This document shows positions 34,224 through 43,933 of a stretch of DNA of 64,000 nt, in pieces. The translations under genes were made by a program, and so were the position numbers. Below the pieces are notes generated by a model that saw only the letters and a program-made list of their open reading frames with translations, searched no databases and was not told the DNA's origin. Position 1 is the first letter of the stretch. Each line of letters begins with the position of its first letter. Origin of the DNA: an uncultured bacterium (GTDB taxonomy: Bacteria > Bacillota > Clostridia > Lachnospirales > Lachnospiraceae); contig CAJMNR010000009.1 of NCBI GenBank assembly GCA_905214875.1, positions 1 through 64,000 of the forward strand, read 5' to 3'.

Positions 34224-36242
34224 ATGACAAAAGGTTTTTTACCAATTTGTAAGCAGGATATGATCGACAGAGGAATCGAGCAGCTGGATTTTGTATTTGT
34301 AATCGGTGATGCTTATGTTGACCATACATCCTTCGGACCTGCAATTATCAGCCGTGTGTTAGAAGCTAATGGATATTCCGTAGGTATTATCTCACAACCG
34401 GACTGGAAGGATAAAAACAGTATCAATATTTTAGGAGAACCAAGACTTGGATTCTTAGTTTGCGGCGGTAACATGGATACGATGGTTAACCACTATACCG
34501 TTGCGAAGAAAAAACGTAAGGTAGATAACTATACGCCAGGCGGTGTTATGGGCAAACGTCCAGACCGTGCGACGATTGTGTATAGTAAATTAATCCGTCA
34601 AATGTATAAGGATAAGCCAATCATCATCGGTGGAATCGAAGCATCCCTTCGAAGAATGGCACACTATGATTACTGGGGCGATGATGTAAGAAAGTCCATC
34701 TTATTAGATTCCGGAGCAGATATCATTTCTTATGGTATGGGCGAGAAATCCATTGTTGAGATTGCAGATGCATTAGCAAGTGGAATCGAAGTGCAATATG
34801 TGACATTTATCGATGGTACGGTATATAAGACAAAAGATATCTCTGGTGTATACGACTATATCATGTTACCAAGTTATGAAGAGATTGTTGCAAGTAAACG
34901 TAAGTTTGCAGAAAGCTTCTACACACAGTATTTAAACACAGACCCATATGCTGCGAAGAAGTTAATCGAGCCATATAAAGACGGTACGTATATCGTACAG
35001 AATACGCCTTCTAAGCCATTGACTCAGGAAGAAATGGACTGGGTATATTCTCTTCCTTATATGAGAAATTACCACCCATCTTATGAAAAAGACGGCGGTA
35101 TTCCTGCACTTGCAGATCTTAAATTCAGCTTAACGAATAACCGTGGCTGTTTCGGTGGCTGCAGTTTCTGTGCCCTTACATTCCATCAAGGAAGAATCAT
35201 GCAGACAAGAAGCCATGAATCCATTGTGGATGAAGCAAAGATCATGATAGAAGACAAAGACTTCAAAGGCAATATCTTTGACGTTGGCGGACCAACTGCA
35301 AACTTTAGACATACCGCATGTGAGAAACAAAATACTCATGGTGCATGTCCAAAGAAACAATGTTTATTCCCAAAACCATGTAAGAATTTAAAGATCGACC
35401 ACAAAGATTTTTCTTCCTTACTCAAGAAGCTTCGTGAGCTTCCAAAAGTAAAACATGTATTTATCCGTTCTGGTATTCGTTTCGATTACCTCATTAATGA
35501 TCCGGATGATACATTTATCAAAGAATTATGTGAACACCACGTAAGCGGTCAGTTAAAGGTTGCTCCTGAGCATATCAGCGACAGGGTATTAGACTTAATG
35601 GGCAAACCTGAAAATGCTGTTTATGAGCGTTTCATGAAGAAATATAAACAAGTAAATAATCAGTTAGGAAAGAAACAGTACGTAGTTCCTTACCTTATGT
35701 CTTCTCACCCAGGTTCTTCTCTAAAAGAAGCAATCGAGCTTGCAGAATACATTCGTGATCTTGGCTATATGCCAGAACAGGTACAGGATTTCTATCCAAC
35801 ACCTTCTACATTATCTACTTGTATGTACTATACAGAACTAGATCCAAGAACGATGCAGAAAGTTTACGTGCCAAAGACTCCACACGAAAAGGCAATGCAG
35901 CGTGCATTAATCCAGTATCGCAATCCGAAAAACTACGATCTGATCATTGAAGCATTAGTAACAGCCGGTCGTGAAGATTTAATCGGCTTTGACAAGAAAT
36001 GTCTTGTTCGTCCTGCGTATAAAGATAAGGACCGTTTTGGAACAAAGAGAAATCCAAAGACAGGTGCAAAAGCTGTAAGAACGGCAGACAAAGATCGCAG
36101 ACAAGCTGGAAAAGGGCCAAAAGGAAAAGCAGACCGTAACGGTAAGTATGAAAAATCCGGCTTTGGACCAAACGCTACAAAAGAGCGTGGTGGCAAGAAG
36201 AAAAAAGCAATTCGTAACGTTCATAAAGCAAAAAAAGCATAA
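34224..36242 (+). CDS. YgiQ-family radical SAM protein
   Basis: A 672-residue protein with an N-terminal Rossmann-like (B12-binding-like) domain (about 1-290) and a radical SAM core whose [4Fe-4S] motif is CFGGCSFC near 309, that is C-x3-C-x2-C. A second Cys cluster, including CPKKQC and CKNL near 380-390, is also family-typical. The Lys/Arg-rich tail from about 605 onward is low complexity and probably binds RNA or DNA. YgiQ is widespread, but its substrate is not known to me. TGGAG precedes ATG 34224. Confidence 0.92.
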   Translation: MTKGFLPICKQDMIDRGIEQLDFVFVIGDAYVDHTSFGPAIISRVLEANGYSVGIISQPDWKDKNSINILGEPRLGFLVCGGNMDTMVNHYTVAKKKRKVDNYTPGGVMGKRPDRATIVYSKLIRQMYKDKPIIIGGIEASLRRMAHYDYWGDDVRKSILLDSGADIISYGMGEKSIVEIADALASGIEVQYVTFIDGTVYKTKDISGVYDYIMLPSYEEIVASKRKFAESFYTQYLNTDPYAAKKLIEPYKDGTYIVQNTPSKPLTQEEMDWVYSLPYMRNYHPSYEKDGGIPALADLKFSLTNNRGCFGGCSFCALTFHQGRIMQTRSHESIVDEAKIMIEDKDFKGNIFDVGGPTANFRHTACEKQNTHGACPKKQCLFPKPCKNLKIDHKDFSSLLKKLRELPKVKHVFIRSGIRFDYLINDPDDTFIKELCEHHVSGQLKVAPEHISDRVLDLMGKPENAVYERFMKKYKQVNNQLGKKQYVVPYLMSSHPGSSLKEAIELAEYIRDLGYMPEQVQDFYPTPSTLSTCMYYTELDPRTMQKVYVPKTPHEKAMQRALIQYRNPKNYDLIIEALVTAGREDLIGFDKKCLVRPAYKDKDRFGTKRNPKTGAKAVRTADKDRRQAGKGPKGKADRNGKYEKSGFGPNATKERGGKKKKAIRNVHKAKKA

Positions 36243-36268
36243 GTAACTAAGGAGAAAGGATTGGTAGT

Positions 36269-36898
36269 ATGAAAATAGAAGTTGGTGCATTTGGTTATAT
36301 TCAAAGTAAAAAGAAGTGGTATATGAGCAGAGTACTCCTATATGCTGCAATAGCAATCGCTATCTTTATATTTGGACTTTGTGTCAATAAGTTTAATCGT
36401 GCAAATATCTTTACTATTTTAGCAGTGTTAATGGTCTTACCGGCAGCAAAGGCAATGGTTGCGTATATTCTCTTTGCCAAGTATCATTCGGTAAGCAAGG
36501 ACCGATATGAAGCGGTCTATGACGCACTGGCTTCCAATCTGGACTCTGTGCATCCTCTTTGTGAGGTCATGCAAACAACAAGCGTAATCGATCAAAAGGT
36601 TACGCTTTTTACTGATGTCGTATTTACCTCCAATGATAAGGTGATGAACTTAGATTTCGTGCTTATGACAAAGCGAGGCTTATATGCGCTTGTCGGTAAG
36701 TCAGGCCAAGATACCAAGTATTTGTTATCTTACCTAAAAGAAATCATGAAACAACACAATTACTTTGGAGAAATCAAAGTGACAGAAAAAGAAGAAAAGT
36801 TTCTATCGTATGCAAAAGCGGTAGGGGTAAATGGAATCAGTGACGACGACTTAAATGTGAAAGTGGTCCAAACGATGCAAATCTATATTGTAAAATAA
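36269..36898 (+). CDS. membrane hypothetical protein
   Basis: A 209-residue protein with two membrane helices at about residues 25-45 and 50-70, then a cytoplasmic domain of about 135 residues that looks alpha/beta (VTLFTDVVFTSNDKVMNLDFVLMTKRGLYALVG). The pattern faintly recalls nuclease-related (NERD-like) folds, but no catalytic residues can be assigned. It lies between ygiQ-like and rluA-like genes, 12 bp before the latter, and may be translated with it. AAGGAGAAAGG supports the start. Confidence 0.65.
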   Translation: MKIEVGAFGYIQSKKKWYMSRVLLYAAIAIAIFIFGLCVNKFNRANIFTILAVLMVLPAAKAMVAYILFAKYHSVSKDRYEAVYDALASNLDSVHPLCEVMQTTSVIDQKVTLFTDVVFTSNDKVMNLDFVLMTKRGLYALVGKSGQDTKYLLSYLKEIMKQHNYFGEIKVTEKEEKFLSYAKAVGVNGISDDDLNVKVVQTMQIYIVK

Positions 36899-36910
36899 AA
36901 GGAAGCAGAC

Positions 36911-37891
36911 ATGAGAGAATTAAAAATCGGAAAACAGGAAGCTGGACAGCGTCTTGATAAATTCTTAGAAAAATATCTTGATGAGGCGCCAAAGAGCTTT
37001 TTCTATAAAATGCTTCGTAAGAAGAACATCACATTGAATGACAAGAAGGCAGAAGGTCCGGAACGTCTTGCCGTGGATGATATCGTAAAGCTTTGGCTTT
37101 CAGAAGAAACCATCGAAAACTTCAGAAGCAAGAAGGAAGAAAGTGCAAAAGTACTTGAGACCATCGAAACTGAAAAGCTAGATATCATTTATGAAAATGA
37201 CCATGTGCTTTTAATCAATAAGCCAGCAGGCATGCTATCGCAAAAGGCACAAAAGGACGACGTATCGTTAATCGAGCATATGACCAACTATTTGTTAGAG
37301 ACGAATCAGCTGACTTACGAGCAGATGGCAACGTTCCGTCCGGGAATCTGTAACCGCCTTGACCGTAACACGTCAGGAATCATCGTTGCAGGAAAGAGTT
37401 TATTTGGCCTTCAGACAATGGGCGAAATCATCAAGAATCGTGATGTAGATAAATACTATTACTGTATCGTAAAAGGAAAGGTTTCTGAGAAACAGCTAAT
37501 CGACGGGTATTTATTTAAGCATAAGAACCGCAATAAGGTTACGATCACAAAAGAGCCTGTGGAAGATGCCGATTATATCAAGACAGAATATGAACCAGTA
37601 AAGTCCAATGAGGAATTAACGCTTCTTCGTGTAAAATTAATTACTGGCCGTTCCCATCAGATCCGTGCCCATTTACAAAGCATTGGCCATCCAATCATCG
37701 GAGACGGAAAATACGGGGATGTCCGCATTAATAAAGAGATGAAGAAGAAATATAAATTAAAACATCATTTATTACACGCAAGGGAATTACATTTCAAAGA
37801 AATGCCGGATGAGCTAAGTGATCTTGCAGGAAAGGTCATTTACGCACCGCTTCCAGATTACTTTGAAAAGATTATCAAGAACGAATTTTAA
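36911..37891 (+). CDS. RluA-family pseudouridine synthase
   Basis: A 326-residue RluC/RluD-like enzyme. S4 domain at about 12-75 (GQRLDKFLEKYL), catalytic motif NRLDRNTSGIIVAGKS near 152 with the nucleophilic Asp, and the late motif TGRSHQIRAHLQSIGHPIIG near 250. It acts on uridines of 23S rRNA or tRNA; the exact sites are not readable. AAAGGAAG precedes ATG 36911. It is followed directly by recU. Confidence 0.92.
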   Translation: MRELKIGKQEAGQRLDKFLEKYLDEAPKSFFYKMLRKKNITLNDKKAEGPERLAVDDIVKLWLSEETIENFRSKKEESAKVLETIETEKLDIIYENDHVLLINKPAGMLSQKAQKDDVSLIEHMTNYLLETNQLTYEQMATFRPGICNRLDRNTSGIIVAGKSLFGLQTMGEIIKNRDVDKYYYCIVKGKVSEKQLIDGYLFKHKNRNKVTITKEPVEDADYIKTEYEPVKSNEELTLLRVKLITGRSHQIRAHLQSIGHPIIGDGKYGDVRINKEMKKKYKLKHHLLHARELHFKEMPDELSDLAGKVIYAPLPDYFEKIIKNEF

Positions 37892-37915
37892 TTGGTAAGT
37901 CAGGGGAGGGATAAC

Positions 37916-38452
37916 ATGCCATCATGGAATTCAAGAGGGCTTAGAGGTTCGATGCTAGAGGAACTTGTGAATCTGACAAATGAGAAGTATCAGAACAATC
38001 ATCTTGCGCTGATTCAGAAGATTCCAACGCCAATCAAGCCAATTCGAATCGATAAGGAAAGCAGGCATATTACTCTTGCCTATTTTGAACAAAAGAGTAC
38101 GGTCGATTACATTGGAACCGTGCAGGGCGTGCCAGTTTGCTTTGATGCAAAAGAGTGCGCGACAGATACGTTTCCATTACAGAACATCCATGCCCACCAG
38201 GTAGAATTCATGGAAGAGTTCGAACGACAAAAAGGAATAGCATTTTTCCTTATTTACTTTAAAAAGAAAAATATTTTTTATTATTTGACATTTCAGAAAT
38301 TAAAGTTTTTTTGGGATCGTGCAGCAGCAGGTGGCAGAAAAAGCTTTCATTATGACGAATTAGATGAAGAATATATTATTACATCAAAAAATGGTGTATT
38401 TGTTCACTATTTAGAAGCACTAAGTAGAGATTTGACGTCTAGGGATAATTAG
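37916..38452 (+). CDS. recU: Holliday junction resolvase RecU
   Basis: A 178-residue nuclease that resolves recombination junctions in Firmicutes. The restriction-endonuclease-like core shows the conserved 'NSRGLRGSMLEELVNLTN' start with its Glu, a central D-Y-I-G, and 'CFDAKECA' near 89 carrying the metal-binding Asp and the catalytic Glu/Lys region. ATG 37916 is preferred, with GGGGAGGGATAAC upstream, over the earlier GTG 37892. Length is slightly shorter than B. subtilis RecU (about 206). It is not beside a penicillin-binding protein gene as in Bacillus. Confidence 0.9.
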   Translation: MPSWNSRGLRGSMLEELVNLTNEKYQNNHLALIQKIPTPIKPIRIDKESRHITLAYFEQKSTVDYIGTVQGVPVCFDAKECATDTFPLQNIHAHQVEFMEEFERQKGIAFFLIYFKKKNIFYYLTFQKLKFFWDRAAAGGRKSFHYDELDEEYIITSKNGVFVHYLEALSRDLTSRDN

Positions 38453-38491
38453 TGTATAACTATAACAAAATATGCCAAGGAGGAATTGTTC

Positions 38492-39283
38492 ATGAAGTTA
38501 GGATTTATTGGCTGTGGTAACATGGCTACAGCAATTATTAATGGAATTGTGAGTAATAATATTGTAAAAGCAGAAGAAATTATCGTATCAGATAAAAGCG
38601 GTGCAGCTGCAGAAAGAATGAAGCCTTTTGGCATCACTGCAATCAACGACAATAGAGAAATTGTAAAACAATGTGATATTATCGTATTTGCGGTGAAACC
38701 TCAGTTTATTGGCGAAGTTACAGACGAGATCAAAGATCTTGTGACGAAAGAAAAGCTATTTATCAGTATCGTAGCAGGAAAGACTATCGAATGGTTTAAC
38801 GAACACCTTACTAAGGACATGAAATTAGTTCGTACAATGCCAAACACTCCAGCATTAGTAGGAGAAGGCATGACAGGTGTCTGTGCCAATGAGAACGTAA
38901 CAAAAGAAGATATGGACGAAGCGTTAAGAATCTTAAAAGGATTCGGAAAAGCAGAAGTCGTACCTGAAAGATTAATGGACGTTGTTGTAAGCGTAAGCGG
39001 TAGTGCACCAGCATATGTCTTCATGTTTATCGAAGCTATGGCAGATGCTGCAGTAGCAGACGGAATGCCAAGAGCGCAAGCATATGAATTCGCAGCCCAA
39101 GCAGTAATGGGAAGCGCAAAGCTTATGATGGAAACTGGAAAACATCCAGGCGAGCTAAAAGACATGGTATGCAGCCCAGGCGGAACAACGATCGAAGCTG
39201 TAAGAGTGTTAGAACAAAAAGGATTTAGAAGCGCTGTGATTGAAGCTATGAAGGCTTGCGCAGAGGTTTCTAGAAGACTTTAG
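38492..39283 (+). CDS. proC: pyrroline-5-carboxylate reductase
   Basis: A 263-residue enzyme for the last step of proline synthesis. The NAD(P)-binding motif GFIGCGNMATAIING is at about residues 4-18, FAVKPQ follows near 70, and the C-terminal domain signature 'SVSGSAPAYVFMFIEAMADA' lies near 170, ending in SPGGTTIEAVRVLE. ATG 38492 has AAGGAGGAA at 7 bp; an upstream TTG at 38486 is too close to the site. It is followed by a strong terminator that separates it from the polysaccharide locus. Confidence 0.95.
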   Translation: MKLGFIGCGNMATAIINGIVSNNIVKAEEIIVSDKSGAAAERMKPFGITAINDNREIVKQCDIIVFAVKPQFIGEVTDEIKDLVTKEKLFISIVAGKTIEWFNEHLTKDMKLVRTMPNTPALVGEGMTGVCANENVTKEDMDEALRILKGFGKAEVVPERLMDVVVSVSGSAPAYVFMFIEAMADAAVADGMPRAQAYEFAAQAVMGSAKLMMETGKHPGELKDMVCSPGGTTIEAVRVLEQKGFRSAVIEAMKACAEVSRRL

Positions 39284-39348
39284 GTGTAGGATGTAAAAAT
39301 TAGATAGAGTTGTTTTTATAAATGGTTATATTATATGGCTGAATTATT

Positions 39349-39374
39349 TGGCTATGTGATATAGCCATTTTTTT
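39349..39374 (+). terminator. terminator after proC
   Basis: TGGCTAT (39349-39355) and ATAGCCA (39361-39367) form a perfect 7-bp stem with a GTGAT loop, followed by seven T. Confidence 0.8.
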
Positions 39375-39470
39375 GTGATCAAGATTTGCTCTTCTGTTTA
39401 GAAAGGAAAAATGTCAAAATGGGCACTTTTTAGTGGAATTAGCATATATTAAGAGTAGGAGGGGATTTTT

Positions 39471-41969
39471 ATGCAGAAGGAACTTAAAGTATTTAGCACT
39501 TTGGACGAAGTCAGATCCTATAGCAGTGAGATAGAAGGAAAAGCAATCGTGTATGTAGATGAAGCGGATAGACTTAAGAAATACATGATAAAAAAGAAAT
39601 CTAGGAATCTAATGAAATATCCAAAAATAATTCCATTTGGAATACGTGGCGTAGAATTTACACAAGGTGAAGACGGTTGGATTATTGTTAATGGTACGGG
39701 TACAGGAAGTGGTAATGTCGGTATTGGAACGCTGCCTGCATTTACACAAGAGTATATGGAGAAGTACTTTAAAGGGAAAAAGATGGTTTTATTAATAGAA
39801 AGACAATTTGAGAAGGGTGAAAATAATACTGGTAGAATTGAAAACTTTGGTTTTAATTATTCTAAAACAGGATTTATTAAAAACAACTCACTGTTTGAGA
39901 AAACAGTAATTAATTTGGATACGACAAATATTAACTTTGCATCGGATATTACATTATTCGTTGGACAATCTATCGGGACTTACACAAATTATAAGTTTCG
40001 GGTACAGATCGAAATTACAGATGGTGATACAATTACAGAGTATGAAGAGCCAGATAGTTATCAAAAAGATGATATCATTGTTTTTGAAACAAAAACACAC
40101 TATATTATTAGAGAATTTGACGATGATAAGGTCAATATAATTGAACTTGGTGGAAAATCAGTGGAGGAGTCAGGTACAAGCAATTATGACAATAAACCTG
40201 CTTTTGATAAATATATCTCGTTAATCAAAAAATATCCAAACAAAGGATATAAGCTATATATTCCATCTGGCGTATTTTTAACCTCTCCAGTTCATGTGGA
40301 TTGCAACAATTTTAGCTTAGTAGGAACCGATGATAATGTGTTTAGTCGATCCTATATTTCGGCATTAGAAAATCAAGATTACATTATAAAAATAGGTGGA
40401 ACAAAAGAAGTACTAGGAAAAGATGAAACCGGTAAATCTTTAGATAAGATACCTATATTAAGAAGGTTTGCATCAATAAAGAATATTGTGTTTACAACAT
40501 GTTTTCATAATGGCCATTATGGGGATCAACAAGGAGCTTGCAAAAAAACGAAGCATTTAAACTATGGGGCGTTATTTTTAGACGGAGTAACGTATAGTAC
40601 TTTTGATAAACTATTCTTTTTTAATATTTATGGAAGTGGATTATGTATAAGGTCATCCTGGGAGTGCTATTTTGGAACACTTAATTTTAGAAGTATAGTA
40701 GGATTTGATAAGTATGGAATTTATGCCATGAAATCATCACAACTAACTTCTGGTGGGCCAGTTCCTAATATTAGTGCATGTGAGTGGGCTTCAATCATGT
40801 TTGAAGGTGTATCAGGAACTTATATTTACGCAGAACCTGGTAGTGGATTTACGAACAATGAGTTTGGCATAATTAATGCAGAAGTCAATATGTGTGTCTC
40901 AGAGGCGGGATTTAAGAGTGGAAAAATTATTTCTTGGGAAGAAACAGAGAGTTATATTGGACATTATTTGTTTAATGGAATGAGTCGTGGAAATACGATT
41001 ACGTCAATTTGTATCTGTAATAATAATTATGATATGAAGGCAACGGATCCTAATACTGGAGAAACTCATTATTTTCGGGCTGTAATCGCAAATGACTTAC
41101 CAGCAAATACTTCTACGTATGATCGAAATGAAGCAATTGCGGTAGGAAATATTTCTGTAAGGCCAACTGGTGGTTACTGGCATGTGTATTATAAAAATGG
41201 TGATGGACTTGGTAGAGCATCGATTGGAAATTTAGTGATTGGTGATCAGCATATGAGTAGAATCGTAAGTTTAAAAAATGCAAAACCACCTAAGATGCTT
41301 TCCTATCCACAAGGAAATGGAGATTATATATATTCGTATCCTTATAGCACCTGCGCTTGTTATGATGAAGAGGGATTATCTGAACTAAAGCTTATGGCTT
41401 GTCATCCGGGCACAGATAATAGTATAAAATATCTAGTGCAAGATGCTTATGTGCAAATTAATGATCCAAATAAATACTATATGTATGTTTATGTGAAAGC
41501 AGATGTTACACCTTTTGAATTAATTTATTTGCAAGCTAAGTATGGTAAAAGCTGTAGGACTAAATCTTATGGAACAGGTCATTTACAAAGAATACGAATT
41601 GTTTTACCAACGTTTACATCAAAATATGATCCGCAAGATAGAAAATGGGGATTTCGAACAACTTGTTCTAGCCTAAAAATAGATGGTTGGTACTTTGAAC
41701 CAAGGTATATGGCAGTTCCTGCAACTTCAATTACTGCAAATGCTAAGAGTATAACTTTGCAAAAAGGGGATACAAGTCAGCTAAACGTAACGGTATTACC
41801 TAATGATACGACAGATACGCAGATTACTTATATCAGCTTAGATACTTCTATTTGTACGATAGATACTACTGGAAAAATTGTGGCTGTCGCAGAAGGAACA
41901 ACAAAGTTGATTGCTTTAGCCGGAGACAGTGATAAATGGGTTGAATGTAGTATTCATGTGCAAAGTTAA
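39471..41969 (+). CDS. tailspike-like beta-helix protein with C-terminal Ig-like domain
   Basis: An 832-residue protein at the head of the polysaccharide locus. The N-terminal 200 residues resemble a virion- or cell-attachment region, with a Gly-rich stretch (GTGTGSGNVGIG near 82). From about 245 the sequence reads like a pectate-lyase-type right-handed beta-helix (NKPAFDKYISLIKKYP, then KLYIPSGVFLTSPVHV, SLVGTDDNVF), as in phage tailspikes and polysaccharide-cleaving enzymes. Residues about 750-832 form a bacterial Ig-like group 2 domain (SITLQKGDTSQLNVTVLPND). There is no signal peptide or membrane helix, which is unexpected for a surface enzyme. AGGAGGGG precedes ATG 39471. Catalytic residues cannot be assigned. 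Confidence 0.7.
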   Translation: MQKELKVFSTLDEVRSYSSEIEGKAIVYVDEADRLKKYMIKKKSRNLMKYPKIIPFGIRGVEFTQGEDGWIIVNGTGTGSGNVGIGTLPAFTQEYMEKYFKGKKMVLLIERQFEKGENNTGRIENFGFNYSKTGFIKNNSLFEKTVINLDTTNINFASDITLFVGQSIGTYTNYKFRVQIEITDGDTITEYEEPDSYQKDDIIVFETKTHYIIREFDDDKVNIIELGGKSVEESGTSNYDNKPAFDKYISLIKKYPNKGYKLYIPSGVFLTSPVHVDCNNFSLVGTDDNVFSRSYISALENQDYIIKIGGTKEVLGKDETGKSLDKIPILRRFASIKNIVFTTCFHNGHYGDQQGACKKTKHLNYGALFLDGVTYSTFDKLFFFNIYGSGLCIRSSWECYFGTLNFRSIVGFDKYGIYAMKSSQLTSGGPVPNISACEWASIMFEGVSGTYIYAEPGSGFTNNEFGIINAEVNMCVSEAGFKSGKIISWEETESYIGHYLFNGMSRGNTITSICICNNNYDMKATDPNTGETHYFRAVIANDLPANTSTYDRNEAIAVGNISVRPTGGYWHVYYKNGDGLGRASIGNLVIGDQHMSRIVSLKNAKPPKMLSYPQGNGDYIYSYPYSTCACYDEEGLSELKLMACHPGTDNSIKYLVQDAYVQINDPNKYYMYVYVKADVTPFELIYLQAKYGKSCRTKSYGTGHLQRIRIVLPTFTSKYDPQDRKWGFRTTCSSLKIDGWYFEPRYMAVPATSITANAKSITLQKGDTSQLNVTVLPNDTTDTQITYISLDTSICTIDTTGKIVAVAEGTTKLIALAGDSDKWVECSIHVQS

Positions 41970-42322
41970 GACATATAAAGATAGGACGCATGAACTATAG
42001 TTTGAAAAAATGCAATTGTTAAAAATTTACAATTTTGTTAAAAAGATTTCATTTATAATTGTGGTGTATTACAATTGCAACAAATGGAAAAAAACGGTAA
42101 AATTTATTTATGGAAAAATAGTAAATATTACTCGGATGATAAGGGCTAAGGTACTAATTAAAGTATTAATTGACAGAAAAAACGGTATTAATGTTTGAAA
42201 AAGGAGTAAAAAGTACTAACGATAATAAAAAGGAAAAAAAGGGGGCTAGCAAAGGACATAAGAAAAAGAAAATTAAATACGAAAACAAAAGTACCAATAA
42301 TGTGCTAGAAGGTAGGAAGAGT
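41970..42322. other. AT-rich region before the sugar-phosphate transferase
   Basis: A 353-bp stretch with no certain gene. It holds a TATAAT box near 42053 without a good -35, a TTGACA at 42171 with no matching -10, and a Lys-rich open frame (42170-42322) that runs in frame into the transferase gene and may be its N-terminal extension. It probably contains the start of the main polysaccharide operon transcript. Confidence 0.4.
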
Positions 42323-43714
42323 ATGGGAAAATTCAATAAAGGAGCGAGTACTAATCTGTATTATATGATAAGCGATTGTGTATTTGGGGTGCTGGCATTT
42401 GTCTTAGCAGCAATAGGTTCACGTTTATACATCGACGCTTTTCGTAAAGGTTACATAATTATCAGTATTGCATTTATGGTTGTGTACATTTTATCTAGCA
42501 AAGAAGCTAGGAGGTACAATGTCACGACATTTTTTTATGTCGACCGCTGTTGTAAGAAAGTAACAAATTCTTATATCATCGCAATTGCAGTCGTTGGAAT
42601 GGTACTTTATTTTGATGATGGGAAGAATTTGAGCAGAAGCTTTCTTGGATTGTTTATTGCATTTAGTTATTGCTTGATGTTAGTTAGCGCATTTACTATG
42701 AGATATTGGATTAAGAGCGGAAAAATTAACACAGAGAGAACAATCTTGATCGGAAGTAAAGAGAATTATAAGAAGTTTGAGTATTTCTTAGCTAAATCAA
42801 GTATGGAAGTAGACGTGATAGGATACGTATCGTTAGGAGAGCTTAAGGAAGATGAAAAAGAACAATATCTTGGTACCGTGGATGAACTAGAAAAAATATT
42901 ACATGAGAATGCAGCAGATCAAATCTACATCATGGTAAAAGAACAGAAAGATATCTTAGAAATACAAAGATATATCAATATGTGTAATGATATGGGACTA
43001 ACGGCGCGAGTAATCTTAGACTCCTTTGAACCGGGGAATGCACAGAGCTATGTCAGTGCAGTTGGTACCTATCCTGTAGTAACTTATCATACAGTTACAC
43101 TGAACGCATCTTCTAAAGCATTGAAGCGTCTGGTTGATATCATTGGTTCCATAGTTGGAATTATTCTTTTTTCGCCTATCATGCTTGTAACAGCAATTGC
43201 TATTAAGCTGGATTCTCCGGGACCCGTATTATTTAAGCAGGTGAGAGTAGGGTTAAACGGAAGAAAATTCAATATCTATAAATTCCGTAGTATGTGTAAT
43301 AATGCAGAGGCAATGAAACGAAAACTAATGGATCAGAATGAAATGGGTGACGGGTTTATGTTTAAAATCCAGGATGACCCAAGAGTAACGAAGGTAGGAA
43401 AATTTATTAGGAAGACGAGTATTGACGAACTACCACAGTTTTTTAATGTCCTGATTGGTAATATGTCATTAGTTGGTACAAGACCACCGACTGTTGACGA
43501 AGTGGACAAATATGAGAGAAATCATTGGAGACGTATCAGTATTAAGCCTGGAATTACAGGATTATGGCAAGTAAGTGGACGTAGTTCCATAACAGATTTT
43601 GGCCAGATTGTAGAATTAGATACTCGTTATATTGATGACTGGAATGTATTTATGGATTTAAAAATTATGATTCAAACAGTATTTATGGTTATAAGGAGAA
43701 AAGGAGCTTACTAA
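42323..43714 (+). CDS. polyprenyl-phosphate sugar-1-phosphate transferase (initiating enzyme)
   Basis: A 463-residue membrane enzyme that starts the repeat unit by moving a sugar phosphate onto undecaprenyl phosphate. Four membrane helices occupy about residues 12-130, followed by a CoA-binding-like (Rossmann) domain (about 140-250), a fifth hydrophobic segment (RLVDIIGSIVGIILFSPIML near 270) and the catalytic domain with SPGPVLFKQVRVG, YKFRSM, and DELPQFFNVLIGNMSLVGTRPP. This is the WbaP/CpsE family. ATG 42323 with GGTAGGAAG is preferred and gives the usual length; the open frame reaches back to 42170 with a 51-residue Lys-rich extension that may be real. Confidence 0.9.
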   Translation: MGKFNKGASTNLYYMISDCVFGVLAFVLAAIGSRLYIDAFRKGYIIISIAFMVVYILSSKEARRYNVTTFFYVDRCCKKVTNSYIIAIAVVGMVLYFDDGKNLSRSFLGLFIAFSYCLMLVSAFTMRYWIKSGKINTERTILIGSKENYKKFEYFLAKSSMEVDVIGYVSLGELKEDEKEQYLGTVDELEKILHENAADQIYIMVKEQKDILEIQRYINMCNDMGLTARVILDSFEPGNAQSYVSAVGTYPVVTYHTVTLNASSKALKRLVDIIGSIVGIILFSPIMLVTAIAIKLDSPGPVLFKQVRVGLNGRKFNIYKFRSMCNNAEAMKRKLMDQNEMGDGFMFKIQDDPRVTKVGKFIRKTSIDELPQFFNVLIGNMSLVGTRPPTVDEVDKYERNHWRRISIKPGITGLWQVSGRSSITDFGQIVELDTRYIDDWNVFMDLKIMIQTVFMVIRRKGAY

Positions 43715-43730
43715 GTAGTTAGCTCCTTTA
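43701..43730 (+). terminator. hairpin overlapping the transferase stop codon
   Basis: AAGGAGCT and AGCTCCTT are perfect 8-bp arms around a loop holding the TAA stop. Only a short T-run follows (TTTATATAC), so termination would be partial. Its place just before loaP makes it a candidate attenuator. Confidence 0.5.
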
Positions 43731-43817
43731 TATACAAAGGGAAAAGACACTTTAAAGGTGTTAGTGGATTAGATCCAGTACAAAGATTATAGTTTGGAAA
43801 TCGTCGCTTTGTCGCGT

Positions 43818-43844
43818 TTTCAATTATAGTTCTTATAGTTGAAA
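43818..43844 (+). promoter_or_regulatory. candidate leader hairpin upstream of loaP
   Basis: TTTCAATTATA (43818-43828) pairs with TATAGTTGAAA (43834-43844) over 11 bp with one G-U, around the loop GTTCT, about 90 bp before the loaP start. LoaP proteins are known to bind an RNA hairpin in the leader of the operon they control; whether this is that hairpin is inference. Confidence 0.35.
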
Positions 43845-43933
43845 TCACAGCATTACTTCATATGATAAAAGAGCTAAGGTATACCTATGATGTAATGTAT
43901 GGCGAAGCATGCCCAAAATTGAGGAGGAAGAAT

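Noticed and set aside
42010..42198. 62-codon frame before the initiating transferase
   Set aside because: Low-complexity Lys/Ile product, no ribosome binding site, and overlap with the leader of the next gene.
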